From Burkholderiaceae bacterium (GTDB lineage Bacteria > Pseudomonadota > Gammaproteobacteria > Burkholderiales > Burkholderiaceae): 25,401 nt of DNA. A program made the translations under genes and the position numbers. Positions within the stretch are counted from its first letter, which is position 1; each line of letters starts with the position of its first letter. Shown here in pieces: positions 1-6,973 of this stretch. The stretch lies in the NCBI GenBank assembly GCA_947461805.1, contig CANHMJ010000005.1, positions 1 through 25,401 on the forward strand, written 5' to 3'. The notes under the pieces were generated by a model that was not told where the DNA came from, did not search any database, and saw nothing but the letters and a program-made list of their open reading frames with translations.

Positions 1-793
1 CCTTTGCGAAATTGCGGATGCTACCCGGCATAAATTGCGGCAGTCCAATCGCGCCTGCATAGGAGCTGGTCTGATTTAGGCAGCGCTCAAATGCTTTGGC
101 TTTTATCAAAGGGGTATGAGTACTCCGCAGTGAATTACCACTGGCTTCGGTCCAGCATAGCAGGATGAGTTGCTTGAGCTGATCCTGAAAAAGAACTTCA
201 CGGCTGGCGCGGTTCGGCGTATCGGGGTAATTAAATGCAAGGGTTGATAAAACATCCTTGACTTTGAAGTTACCCATGTTTCGCCCATAGATGGTCTCCA
301 CACCAATGATCGAAGCGATGACGGTTCCAGGTACGCCGGTTTCACGCTCAACCTGATCCAGATAGGAGCGATTTTGTTCAATAAAAGCCAACCCTGCCTT
401 GATTCGAGCGGGGTCGATAAAGCGCCCACGATAGGCAATCCAATTCTTTTTAAATCCAGGCGGACCAGGCAGGACTAATTTTCGAACTTGAGCTAGATTT
501 TTGCTGTCCGCAAACGCAGTCTCTAGGCTGCTGAGTGGGATACCCTCGGCCTTGCTAATCTGTGCCAGCATGGCGTGGAGGTTTTGGCTTAGTTGCTGCT
601 CTGCCGCCTCGCCATCCACTTGGTTTACGATAGAAGTATCAGCGACGGTTTTACTCGGCAGCGTTGCTTCAGTGTGGGGTGGAGCCGAGGCGCATGCGGA
701 TAAGAGGGCAATTGCGATACTAGCGAGCAGTAGGCGGATTCCCTTATTGGTAATGAAAGAGCCAATGCGGGGAATAATTAAAATAAGGTTCAC
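1..793 (-). CDS. mltB: Membrane-bound lytic murein transglycosylase B, 5' part only
   Basis: This enzyme cleaves peptidoglycan glycan strands non-hydrolytically to 1,6-anhydro-muropeptides, at the inner face of the outer membrane. The reading frame stays open to base 1, so only about the first 264 residues are present. A hydrophobic leader ends in a lipobox (LLSAC, Cys34), which predicts a lipoprotein. The catalytic motif GVETIYG gives Glu166 as the likely general acid. Near the window edge SYAGAIGLPQFMPGS matches the family substrate-binding block. There is no ATG before the signal peptide: GTG at 793 (or TTG at 796) is the only usable start, and no clear ribosome-binding site is visible. 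It diverges from the deacetylase gene. Family assignment is firm; the start is not. Confidence 0.9.
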   Translation of the reverse strand, partial: MNLILIIPRIGSFITNKGIRLLLASIAIALLSACASAPPHTEATLPSKTVADTSIVNQVDGEAAEQQLSQNLHAMLAQISKAEGIPLSSLETAFADSKNLAQVRKLVLPGPPGFKKNWIAYRGRFIDPARIKAGLAFIEQNRSYLDQVERETGVPGTVIASIIGVETIYGRNMGNFKVKDVLSTLAFNYPDTPNRASREVLFQDQLKQLILLCWTEASGNSLRSTHTPLIKAKAFERCLNQTSSYAGAIGLPQFMPGSIRNFAK

Positions 794-817
794 CAATTGA
801 TTTTATAGATAAATTGG
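793..817. repeat. Inverted repeat in the mltB/deacetylase divergent region
   Basis: CCAATT (793-798) and AATTGG (812-817) form a perfect 6-base inverted repeat with a 13-base AT-rich spacer. The left arm touches the proposed GTG start of mltB. It could be an operator shared by the divergent genes, or chance in AT-rich DNA. No regulator can be named. Confidence 0.2.
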
Positions 818-848
818 ATGGGATGGACGATATAAAGAGGCGATAAGA

Positions 849-1769
849 ATGACAACAGCATATATAAGCCACAGTGATTTTTTAAGGCATGAAATGGGCA
901 GTCATCACCCTGAGTGCCCGGAGCGCATCCAGGCAATTGAGGACCAACTTATTTTGAGTCGCGTCGATGGTTTTCTAAAGCGGATCGAGCCTCCATTAGC
1001 CACAACCGAGCAAGTCGAGTTGGTACATAGCGCCGATCACGTGGAGTATGTCACTGGCCACTCGCCAACATCGGGTTACTTTATGCTCGACGGCGACACC
1101 ATCATGAACCCAGCAACCCTGACCGTGTCATTGCGTGCCGCAGGCGCAGCGATTGCAGGCGTCGATGCGGTCATGAAAGGCGAAGTCGAAAACGCATTTT
1201 GTGCAATCCGCCCACCTGGCCATCATGCTGAGCCAACGCGCTCGATGGGTTTCTGCGTTTTTAACAACATCGCGATTGCTGCGCGCTACGCGATCAGTGC
1301 ATACGGCATTGAACGGGTGGCCATTATTGATTTTGATGTCCACCACGGCAACGGCACTGAGGCAGCATTCTATGATGACCCTAAAATTCTGATGTGCAGT
1401 TTTTTTCAACACCCCTTCTATCCATACAGCGGCTTAGATCACTCCGATAATATGGTGAATATGCCGATGCCCGCTTCCACTAAGGGGGATGTAGTTCGTA
1501 AGATGATTACTGAGACCTGGTTACCACGCTTAAGGGCCTTTGAGCCCGAATTAATCTTGATCTCTGCAGGCTTTGATGCTCACCGCGAGGACGATTTAGG
1601 TCAAATGGGCTTGGTAGAAGACGATTACGTTTGGATGACCCAACGCCTCAAAGAGGTTGCCAAAGAATCGGCTGGCGGCCGGATTGTCAGCTGCCTTGAG
1701 GGAGGCTATAACCTGTCTGCTCTAGGGCGTAGCGTGGTGGCGCACGTGAAGGCCTTGGCAGACCTTTAG
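849..1769 (+). CDS. Histone deacetylase family (class II-like) amidohydrolase
   Basis: A 306-residue zinc-dependent deacetylase of the arginase/HDAC fold, related to acetoin-utilisation protein AcuC and acetylpolyamine amidohydrolases. The order of motifs is complete: RPPGHH (121-126) with the catalytic His pair, DFDVHHGNGT (161-170) with zinc ligands Asp163 and His165, GFDAH (241-245) with zinc ligand Asp243, and GGYN (285-288) with the transition-state Tyr287. No signal peptide or membrane segment is seen, so it should be cytosolic. An AGAGG lies just upstream of the ATG. It sits 80 bases ahead of etfB on the same strand. The substrate is not readable: acetyl-lysine proteins, acetylpolyamines or another acyl-amide are all possible. 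Confidence 0.92.
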   Translation: MTTAYISHSDFLRHEMGSHHPECPERIQAIEDQLILSRVDGFLKRIEPPLATTEQVELVHSADHVEYVTGHSPTSGYFMLDGDTIMNPATLTVSLRAAGAAIAGVDAVMKGEVENAFCAIRPPGHHAEPTRSMGFCVFNNIAIAARYAISAYGIERVAIIDFDVHHGNGTEAAFYDDPKILMCSFFQHPFYPYSGLDHSDNMVNMPMPASTKGDVVRKMITETWLPRLRAFEPELILISAGFDAHREDDLGQMGLVEDDYVWMTQRLKEVAKESAGGRIVSCLEGGYNLSALGRSVVAHVKALADL

Positions 1770-1849
1770 GCGTTTACAGACGGCCAAGCCGAATACCCCG
1801 CGGGCGAGTAAAATCGAGTTTATTCCATAGAAGAGACTAAGAAAGTGCC

Positions 1850-2599
1850 ATGAAAATTCTGGTTGCAGTAAAGCGTGTTGTCGATTACAACGTCAAAATT
1901 AGAGTCAAATCTGACCAGTCCGGTGTTGACACCGCGAATGTGAAGATGAGCATGAATCCGTTTGATGAAATTGCAGTGGAAGAGGCGATTCGTTTGAAAG
2001 AAGCTGGCATCGCAAGCGAGATCGTGGTTTTTTCAGCAGGGAGTATGCAGTGCCAGGAGACTCTGCGAACCGCACTAGCGATTGGTGCTGATCGCGCTAT
2101 TTTGGTGGAAACTGAGGTTGATTTGCAACCCTTAGCGGTAGCCAAGTTGTTGCAGGCGGTGTGCGCCAAAGAGCGGCCCGAGTTGATTATTTTGGGCAAG
2201 CAGGCGATTGATGACGACAGCAATCAAACAGGCCAAATGTTGGCGGCCCTCATGGATATTCCGCAAGCGACTTTCGCATCTAAAGTGGTTTTTGCAGATG
2301 GCACTCTGCGCGTTACGCGCGAGGTTGATGGTGGTCTAGAAACCATTTCCATGGCTTTGCCAGCGGTCATTACTACCGATTTGCGCCTCAATGAGCCCCG
2401 TTACGTTACCTTGCCCAATATCATGAAGGCAAAGAAAAAGGTGCTGGATATCATGAAGCCAGAGGAACTGGGTGTTGATGTTACGCCCCATCTGAAAACC
2501 ATCAAAGTAGAAGAGCCACCAAAACGGACTGCGGGCATCCTCGTTGCAGACGTTGCTGCGCTTGTGGATAAATTAAAAAATGAAGCAAAGGTAATCTAA
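1850..2599 (+). CDS. etfB: Electron transfer flavoprotein, beta subunit
   Basis: The AMP-binding subunit of ETF, which carries electrons from acyl-CoA and other flavin dehydrogenases to ETF:ubiquinone oxidoreductase. Length is 249 residues, normal for the family. The signature runs through VTREVDGGLE (155-164), LPAVITTDLRLNEPRY (170-185) and the recognition loop LPNIMKAKKK (188-197), which contacts partner dehydrogenases. The KQAIDDD segment (117-123) belongs to the AMP/flavin region. Its stop codon abuts the start of etfA with no gap, so the two subunits are made in coupled fashion. No acyl-CoA dehydrogenase or ETF-QO gene lies in the window, although such neighbours are common elsewhere. 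Confidence 0.97.
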   Translation: MKILVAVKRVVDYNVKIRVKSDQSGVDTANVKMSMNPFDEIAVEEAIRLKEAGIASEIVVFSAGSMQCQETLRTALAIGADRAILVETEVDLQPLAVAKLLQAVCAKERPELIILGKQAIDDDSNQTGQMLAALMDIPQATFASKVVFADGTLRVTREVDGGLETISMALPAVITTDLRLNEPRYVTLPNIMKAKKKVLDIMKPEELGVDVTPHLKTIKVEEPPKRTAGILVADVAALVDKLKNEAKVI

Positions 2600-3538
2600 A
2601 TGGCCGCACTTGTATTAGCAGAGCACGACAACCAGACTCTCAAGGCAGCTACATTTAATACGGTAACGGCGGCACTTGCTTGCAGCCCCGAAGTCGATAT
2701 TTTGGTTGCTGGCAGCAATGCTAATGGTGTTGCTGCCGCTGCGGCAGCAATTCCGGGTATTCGCAACGTCATTTTGGTTGATGATGCTGCATTACTGGAT
2801 CAGCTGGCTGAGCCGGTGGCGGCGCAAGTGCTAGCGCTGGCCAAGGGGTACGAGCATCTCTTGGCAGCGGCTACCGCCCATGGAAAGAATGTGATGCCGC
2901 GGGTTGCCGCTAAATTAGACGTGGCTCAGGTATCCGATATCACGCACGTGATTAGCGCTGATACCTTTGCACGACCCATATACGCTGGAAATGCGATTGC
3001 TACAGTTCAGTCGCTGGATGCGACTAAAGTGCTGACGGTACGCACTACTGGATTTGAGGCGACCAGCTCTAGCGGCGGAAATGCACCCATAGAAAAGCGG
3101 GCCGTTACTTCTGCTGCTAGCAGTGCTACTTTTGTGGGCCGTGATTTAAGTAAGTCGGATCGTCCTGAGCTAACTGCTGCAAAAATAATCGTATCGGGCG
3201 GGCGGGGTTTGGGTTCGGGCGAAAAGTACCAAGAGTTAATCGCACCGCTGGCAGATACACTCGGAGCTGCTTTGGGCGCATCGCGCGCTGCAGTCGATGC
3301 TGGTTACGTTCCCAATGACTATCAAGTCGGCCAGACCGGCAAGATTGTGGCACCTGACCTTTATGTCGCAGTTGGAATCTCTGGCGCTATTCAGCACTTG
3401 GCGGGCATGAAAGACTCAAAAGTCATTGTGGCGATCAACAAAGACGCCGAGGCACCCATTTTTGGTGTCGCCGACTACGGCTTGGTCGCTGATTTGTTTA
3501 CGGCTGTACCGGAGCTAACCAAGTCCTTAGAAAAGTAA
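2600..3538 (+). CDS. etfA: Electron transfer flavoprotein, alpha subunit
   Basis: The FAD-binding subunit of ETF, 312 residues. The N-terminal half is the beta-like domain. The C-terminal half carries the FAD site: SGGRGLGSGE (199-208), SRAAVDAG (228-235), QVGQTGK (242-248), GISGAIQH (259-266) and the closing ADYGLVADL (291-299). These are the usual contacts for the isoalloxazine, ribityl and ADP parts of FAD. The ATG directly follows the etfB stop codon. A candidate terminator hairpin lies 14 bases after the stop, so the deacetylase-etfB-etfA set is probably one transcription unit. Confidence 0.97.
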   Translation: MAALVLAEHDNQTLKAATFNTVTAALACSPEVDILVAGSNANGVAAAAAAIPGIRNVILVDDAALLDQLAEPVAAQVLALAKGYEHLLAAATAHGKNVMPRVAAKLDVAQVSDITHVISADTFARPIYAGNAIATVQSLDATKVLTVRTTGFEATSSSGGNAPIEKRAVTSAASSATFVGRDLSKSDRPELTAAKIIVSGGRGLGSGEKYQELIAPLADTLGAALGASRAAVDAGYVPNDYQVGQTGKIVAPDLYVAVGISGAIQHLAGMKDSKVIVAINKDAEAPIFGVADYGLVADLFTAVPELTKSLEK

Positions 3539-3551
3539 ATGCGATTCCAGC

Positions 3552-3576
3552 GGGGCGTTTTAGCAGCCCCAGTTTT
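3552..3576 (+). terminator. Candidate terminator after etfA
   Basis: GGGGC (3552-3556) pairs with GCCCC (3566-3570) across a 9-base loop, followed by AGTTTT. The stem is short but GC-only and lies in the 36-base gap between the convergent etfA and TM2-protein genes. The T run follows on the plus strand only, so it would serve etfA. Confidence 0.5.
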
Positions 3577-4021
3577 ACTGCGATAACTTGCGCGCTTCAA
3601 TCAGTTGAGAGATAAAGAATTGCTCAAATGCAATTGCAAAAAAGCTCATCATTAAGGCGGCTCCAAACACTAAACAAAAAATAACTAGCAGAATGGTCGA
3701 CCAGCCAGTTTGCGTTGCCTGTTCCGGCGAAATACCGGGATTAAATTCGGCATCCCAGCGCTCGCCACTGCGAAGGCCGTATGCGATGGTGGTTAAGAAA
3801 CTAGCCTCAATCGAGATAAAGCCTAGGGTCAATAAAAACCAACCGGCAAATGAGCCGAGTTCGGTTGTGCTTAAGATGATCCAGCCGCTGATACCGCCGA
3901 TGATGGCCGCGAATTGTAGCCAGCCCCAATAGGATTTCAGCCCTTGTAAGTAAAGGCAATTGAAGCCTGCGCCGGGAAAAAAGAAACCCAATGCGCAAAA
4001 TAAAAGTTTAGACCGAATCAT
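3575..4021 (-). CDS. TM2-domain-like membrane protein
   Basis: A 148-residue integral membrane protein with about four hydrophobic segments (roughly 5-22, 31-50, 57-80, 108-132). The N-terminal half resembles the TM2 (NINE) family: a short charged N-terminus, a Gly-rich first helix (FFFPGAGFN) and a YLQGLKSYWGW turn where TM2 proteins have a FYLG-type motif. The loop ERWDAEFNPG (87-96) recalls a TM2-like group in Burkholderiales; this is from memory of the family. Function is unknown. It lies 18 bases downstream of the META lipoprotein on the same strand and the two may be cotranscribed. Confidence 0.65.
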   Translation of the reverse strand: MIRSKLLFCALGFFFPGAGFNCLYLQGLKSYWGWLQFAAIIGGISGWIILSTTELGSFAGWFLLTLGFISIEASFLTTIAYGLRSGERWDAEFNPGISPEQATQTGWSTILLVIFCLVFGAALMMSFFAIAFEQFFISQLIEARKLSQ

Positions 4022-4039
4022 GGCGTTGCATCCTTATGC

Positions 4040-4555
4040 TTATCTCAATTTACCACTTTGCACAAAACGCAGTACATTCTGATCGCGTCCAATCAGGAGT
4101 AGGCGATCATCATCGCGCACTAGACGTTGATAGTCATTGAGTTGATATAAAAATGCACTCTCCAATTCCATGCGATCCGCTGAGCAGGCCATGCGGGTGC
4201 TGGCAATTTTTTCAATACTGATGCCACGCTGATCTTCTGTTATCTGCGCTGTAAAACGATTGCATCCAGAAAAGCCGCTCACTGAATTAGTGCGAGCATC
4301 GAATTGAATTGCAATTGCTTGCGTGTCGGTCGCTGTGGGCAGGGGGCGTGGACGAACCTCACCTTTGCTATTGGGTGCCAAACTCCAGCGCTCCAGAACC
4401 CAAGTGCCGCTGAGTTCAATGGCTGGCGGACTAGTTTTGGCATTGCAGGGTGGCAATACATGGGCACAGCCAACCAGAAGGCCGAAGACCCCGAGCCCGG
4501 AAATGCGAGCCAAGCGAGAAAAATGTAAATTTCGTATTTGTGCCATTATTTTCAT
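4040..4555 (-). CDS. META-domain lipoprotein (HslJ-like)
   Basis: 171 residues. The N-terminus is a lipoprotein signal peptide with lipobox LVGC (Cys30), so the protein should be anchored in the envelope. The rest is one META domain (about 48-168): it opens with LSGTWVLERW (48-57), has the central SGFSGCNRFTAQ (93-104) and the ASTRMAC segment (118-124), and ends with a strand-rich tail. In E. coli HslJ this fold is linked to novobiocin tolerance; in general META domains lack a defined activity. A second in-frame ATG (M4) would give a slightly shorter signal peptide and cannot be excluded. A 205-base gap separates it from rpsP, which diverges. Confidence 0.8.
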   Translation of the reverse strand: MKIMAQIRNLHFSRLARISGLGVFGLLVGCAHVLPPCNAKTSPPAIELSGTWVLERWSLAPNSKGEVRPRPLPTATDTQAIAIQFDARTNSVSGFSGCNRFTAQITEDQRGISIEKIASTRMACSADRMELESAFLYQLNDYQRLVRDDDRLLLIGRDQNVLRFVQSGKLR

Positions 4556-4626
4556 TTAACCCATTGTTTTTATTGATATTTTATGTGTATTAGCACTTTG
4601 CTGACTGGTTTTCATCTGCCAAGGGG

Positions 4627-4655
4627 TGGATCAAGGGCTGCTTTTCGTCTAGAAT
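4627..4655 (+). promoter_or_regulatory. Possible sigma70 promoter for rpsP
   Basis: TAGAAT (4650-4655) is a good -10-like hexamer. The best -35 at 17-base spacing is TGGATC (4627-4632), which is weak. It would leave a leader of about 100 bases before the rpsP start. This is a guess from consensus only. Confidence 0.28.
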
Positions 4656-4715
4656 ATATGGTTTCCTGCTGATCATAGTGTCAGTAAGAGTTCACGATTT
4701 ACCACCGATTTCATT

Positions 4716-4737
4716 GGGTTGTATTCAACCTGTTTTT
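4716..4737 (+). promoter_or_regulatory. Terminator-like hairpin in the rpsP leader
   Basis: GGTTG (4717-4721) pairs with CAACC (4726-4730) over a TATT loop, and two G-U pairs can extend the stem at the base. TGTTTTTA follows directly. The element ends about 10 bases before the AAGGAAT ribosome-binding site of rpsP. It could be an attenuator or a regulatory protein site; nothing shows which. Confidence 0.35.
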
Positions 4738-4760
4738 ACTACCGATTTTAAGGAATAAGT

Positions 4761-5006
4761 ATGGTCGTCATTCGACTGGCACGTGGCGGTTCAAAAAAAC
4801 GCCCTTTTTATAGCATTGTTGCAACCGATAAGCGTAATCGTCGCGACTCAAATTTTATTGAGCGCATTGGTTATTTCAACCCATCTGCTGCTGAGTCTGA
4901 GCAGGCAATGCGTGTTGCACAGGATCGCCTGACCTATTGGACTGGCGTTGGAGCACAAATTTCACCAACCGTGAAGCGCTTGATTAAAGATCATCCTGCT
5001 GCTTAA
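4761..5006 (+). CDS. rpsP: 30S ribosomal protein S16
   Basis: 81 residues, normal for bS16, which binds 16S rRNA and is needed for 30S assembly. The N-terminus MVVIRLARGGSKKRPFYSIV is the family signature, followed by RNRRDSNFIERIGYFNP and a C-terminal helix ending LIKDHPAA. AAGGAAT about 7 bases upstream of the ATG is a good ribosome-binding site. It heads the rpsP-rimM-trmD-rplS operon known from E. coli and most proteobacteria. A weak hairpin follows the stop codon and may set its level apart from that of rimM and trmD. Confidence 0.98.
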   Translation: MVVIRLARGGSKKRPFYSIVATDKRNRRDSNFIERIGYFNPSAAESEQAMRVAQDRLTYWTGVGAQISPTVKRLIKDHPAA

Positions 5007-5010
5007 TCTG

Positions 5011-5038
5011 CTGTCTACTTTGCGTTAGGACAGTTTTT
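5011..5038 (+). terminator. Weak hairpin with T run between rpsP and rimM
   Basis: CTGTCTA (5011-5017) can pair with TA-GGACAG (5026-5033) with one bulged G, leaving an 8-base loop. TTTTTAC follows. The stem is imperfect, so it would act at most as a partial terminator or an mRNA 3'-end stabiliser. It lies inside an operon in which S16 is expected to be made in excess of RimM and TrmD. Confidence 0.38.
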
Positions 5039-5071
5039 ACTCAGCATTGTTTTTTTAAGGGAGGGTGTTGA

Positions 5072-5620
5072 ATGAGTTCAGCTCTCCCAACAGACTTAGT
5101 CGAGCTAGGTCTCATTCAAGATGCGCAAGGCCTGCGGGGTCAGATCAAAGTAAGACCCTTCTCATCTGACCCGGTTGCGCTGTTATCTACTAAATCCATT
5201 TGGCTTTCCCTCCTTAGTCCACAGCTAAGCCATGGCGCTCGCACTCCTGAAGTGCCAAGGCAGTATGCAGTGAACAGCGCCAAACTCCACAGTGGCTTTG
5301 TCGTAATGGGGCTTGAGGGCATTGTTGACCGAGACCAGGCGTTGGCCATTAAAGGAGCGCGGCTTTTACTGAGCCGTGCGGCATTTCCGCAGGCAGAATC
5401 GAGTTCGTACTACTGGGTTGATTTGCTGGGATGTCAGGTCATTGGCAACGAGCAAGCGCCGCTTGGGCTTGTGACTGAAATGACCGAGAATGGCGCGCAT
5501 GCGATCATGTCTGTTCAGGGTGAGGATCGCATTCACTTCATTCCATTTGTTCCCGAGATTATTCAGGATGTGGATTTGACTAAAAAACAGATAACCGTCC
5601 AGTGGAGTGCCGATTGGTAA
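5072..5620 (+). CDS. rimM: Ribosome maturation factor RimM
   Basis: 182 residues. RimM binds S19 in the 30S head and helps late 16S rRNA processing. The N-terminal RimM barrel covers about residues 8-95 (LVELGLIQDAQGLRGQIKV near the start, with GLRGQIKV typical). The C-terminal PRC-barrel-like domain covers about 108-180 (YYWVDLLGCQV, LGLVTEMTENGAH, then IPFVPEII). A purine-rich AGGGAGG lies about 7 bases before the ATG, a strong ribosome-binding site. It is second in the operon and ends 21 bases before the preferred trmD start. Confidence 0.96.
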   Translation: MSSALPTDLVELGLIQDAQGLRGQIKVRPFSSDPVALLSTKSIWLSLLSPQLSHGARTPEVPRQYAVNSAKLHSGFVVMGLEGIVDRDQALAIKGARLLLSRAAFPQAESSSYYWVDLLGCQVIGNEQAPLGLVTEMTENGAHAIMSVQGEDRIHFIPFVPEIIQDVDLTKKQITVQWSADW

Positions 5621-5641
5621 TGGTTTTTTTTGGGGACATTT

Positions 5642-6391
5642 GTGCGCTTTGACGTTGTAAGCCTTTTTCCGGAGATGTTCTCTGCCTTAACAGAGTGGGG
5701 CGTCACTGGCCGAGCTTATCAGCGTGGCCTGACGTCGCTGCGCCTTTGGAATCCGCGGGATTATTCCCATGATCCTCGCAAAACTGTTGATGACCGAGCC
5801 TATGGCGGCGGCCCCGGGATGGTAATGATGGCAAAGCCCTTGGAAGATACGGTGCAGGCCATTAAAGCCGATCACCGTTCAAGCAGCATCCAAACTGGCC
5901 CGATTTGCCTGCTTGCCCCTCAGGGTGAGCGTTTTTCTCAAAAGATAGCGAAAGATATACTCAGTTACGGTAATTTAACCTTAATTTGCGGTAGATACGA
6001 GGCAGTTGATCAACGTTTTGTTGATCGCCAGGTTGATTTACAGCTTTCCATTGGGGATTTTGTGGTTTCTGGTGGCGAATTACCAGCAATGACCATGATG
6101 GATGCGGTTATTCGGCTGATCCCAGGGGTACTAGGGGACGAGGATTCTGCAGTTCAAGATAGCTTTATCAATGGCCTTTTGGACCATCCGCACTACACCC
6201 GCCCTGAAGTTTATGCAGAAATACCGGTGCCGGACGTGCTTTTGGGCGGACATCACGCTAAAATAATGGATTGGCGTCGGCAAGAGTCGTTAAAGCTGAC
6301 ATCAAGATTGCGCCCAGACCTCATTGAGGATGCGCGCAAGAATGGGTTGCTTAGTGCAGAAGATGAACGTTTTTTATTGTTGTTGAAATAA
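5642..6391 (+). CDS. trmD: tRNA (guanine-N1-)-methyltransferase TrmD
   Basis: TrmD methylates G37 of tRNAs with SAM and prevents +1 frameshifting; it uses the knotted SPOUT fold. Motifs: RFDVVSLFPEMF at the N-terminus, YGGGPGM, LICGRYEAVDQR and SIGDFVVSGGELPA (the trefoil knot and SAM site), then PGVLGDEDS and LLDHPHYTRP containing the catalytic Asp region. I prefer the GTG at 5642, giving 249 residues that begin M-R-F-D like other TrmDs, because GGGGA lies 5 bases ahead. A TTG at 5630 is in frame but has only a T run upstream. There is no ATG option. Confidence 0.95.
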   Translation: MRFDVVSLFPEMFSALTEWGVTGRAYQRGLTSLRLWNPRDYSHDPRKTVDDRAYGGGPGMVMMAKPLEDTVQAIKADHRSSSIQTGPICLLAPQGERFSQKIAKDILSYGNLTLICGRYEAVDQRFVDRQVDLQLSIGDFVVSGGELPAMTMMDAVIRLIPGVLGDEDSAVQDSFINGLLDHPHYTRPEVYAEIPVPDVLLGGHHAKIMDWRRQESLKLTSRLRPDLIEDARKNGLLSAEDERFLLLLK

Positions 6392-6445
6392 AAAATGCTT
6401 CTGACCTAATCAAAATGAAATAACTGCATCCTCTGTCTGGTCCGA

Positions 6446-6457
6446 TTGCCTTGGCAA
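6446..6457 (+). other. Small palindrome in the rplS leader
   Basis: TTGCC TT GGCAA is a perfect palindrome in the 102-base gap between trmD and rplS; as RNA it would form a TTGC/GCAA stem with a 4-base loop. The length of this gap, compared with the tight packing elsewhere in the operon, suggests leader or processing signals for rplS. Confidence 0.25.
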
Positions 6458-6493
6458 CGGGATTAACGCTGACATGATGTTTAAGGATAAAAA

Positions 6494-6889
6494 ATGAATT
6501 TGATTGAAAAAATTGAGCAAGAAGAAATTGCTCGTCTCACCGCCAATAAAACGATTCCAAGTTTTGCGCCTGGCGATACCGTGATTGTTGGTGTCAATGT
6601 AGTTGAGGGTACCCGCAAGCGGACGCAGGCATTTGAAGGCGTGGTGATTGCCAAACGCAATCGCGGACTGAACTCTAGCTTTATTGTGCGTAAGATTTCA
6701 TCGGGTGAGGGCGTAGAGCGTACTTTCCAAACTTACTCCCCTTTGATTGCAAGCATTGAAGTGAAGCGTCGCGGCGATGTACGCCGTGCCAAGCTCTACT
6801 ATTTGCGTGATCGCTCAGGTAAGTCAGCGCGTATTAAAGAAAAGCTGCAAGCACGTGTTAAGCCAAGTGCTCAGGCGGCTGCAGAGTAA
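6494..6889 (+). CDS. rplS: 50S ribosomal protein L19
   Basis: 131 residues. bL19 sits at the 30S-50S interface. The family body is clear: FAPGDTVIVGVNVVEGTRKR, FEGVVIAKRNRGLNSSF and the C-terminal VKRRGDVRRAKLYYLRDR. The C-terminus has a short Lys/Ala-rich extension (KLQARVKPSAQAAAE), common in beta-proteobacteria. TAAGGAT lies 7 bases ahead of the ATG. It ends the operon, and its stop codon lies inside a hairpin just before the terminator. Confidence 0.98.
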   Translation: MNLIEKIEQEEIARLTANKTIPSFAPGDTVIVGVNVVEGTRKRTQAFEGVVIAKRNRGLNSSFIVRKISSGEGVERTFQTYSPLIASIEVKRRGDVRRAKLYYLRDRSGKSARIKEKLQARVKPSAQAAAE

Positions 6890-6905
6890 GCAATCATCTG
6901 CTTAC
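6886..6905 (+). other. Hairpin spanning the rplS stop codon
   Basis: GTAAGCA (6886-6892) and TGCTTAC (6899-6905) form a perfect 7-base-pair stem with a 6-base loop. The rplS TAA (6887-6889) is inside the left arm. There is no T run of its own. It is followed 5 bases later by the terminator hairpin, so the two may stack as a double 3'-end structure. Confidence 0.45.
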
Positions 6906-6910
6906 AAGAA

Positions 6911-6934
6911 AAGGCGGCCTCGGTCGCCTTTTTT
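6911..6934 (+). terminator. Rho-independent terminator of the rpsP-rplS operon
   Basis: AAGGCGGC (6911-6918) pairs with GTCGCCTT (6923-6930) over a CTCG tetraloop, with one G-U pair, followed by TTTTC. It lies 21 bases after the rplS stop. This is a textbook intrinsic terminator. Confidence 0.88.
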
Positions 6935-6973
6935 CTTAGTCGCAACGCATCACTGGATCACCTAAAATAAACC

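Noticed and set aside
106..438. Minus-strand frame of 110 residues inside mltB
   Set aside because: The neighbouring frame codes for unmistakable lytic transglycosylase motifs (GVETIYG, SYAGAIGLPQF), so this is a shadow.
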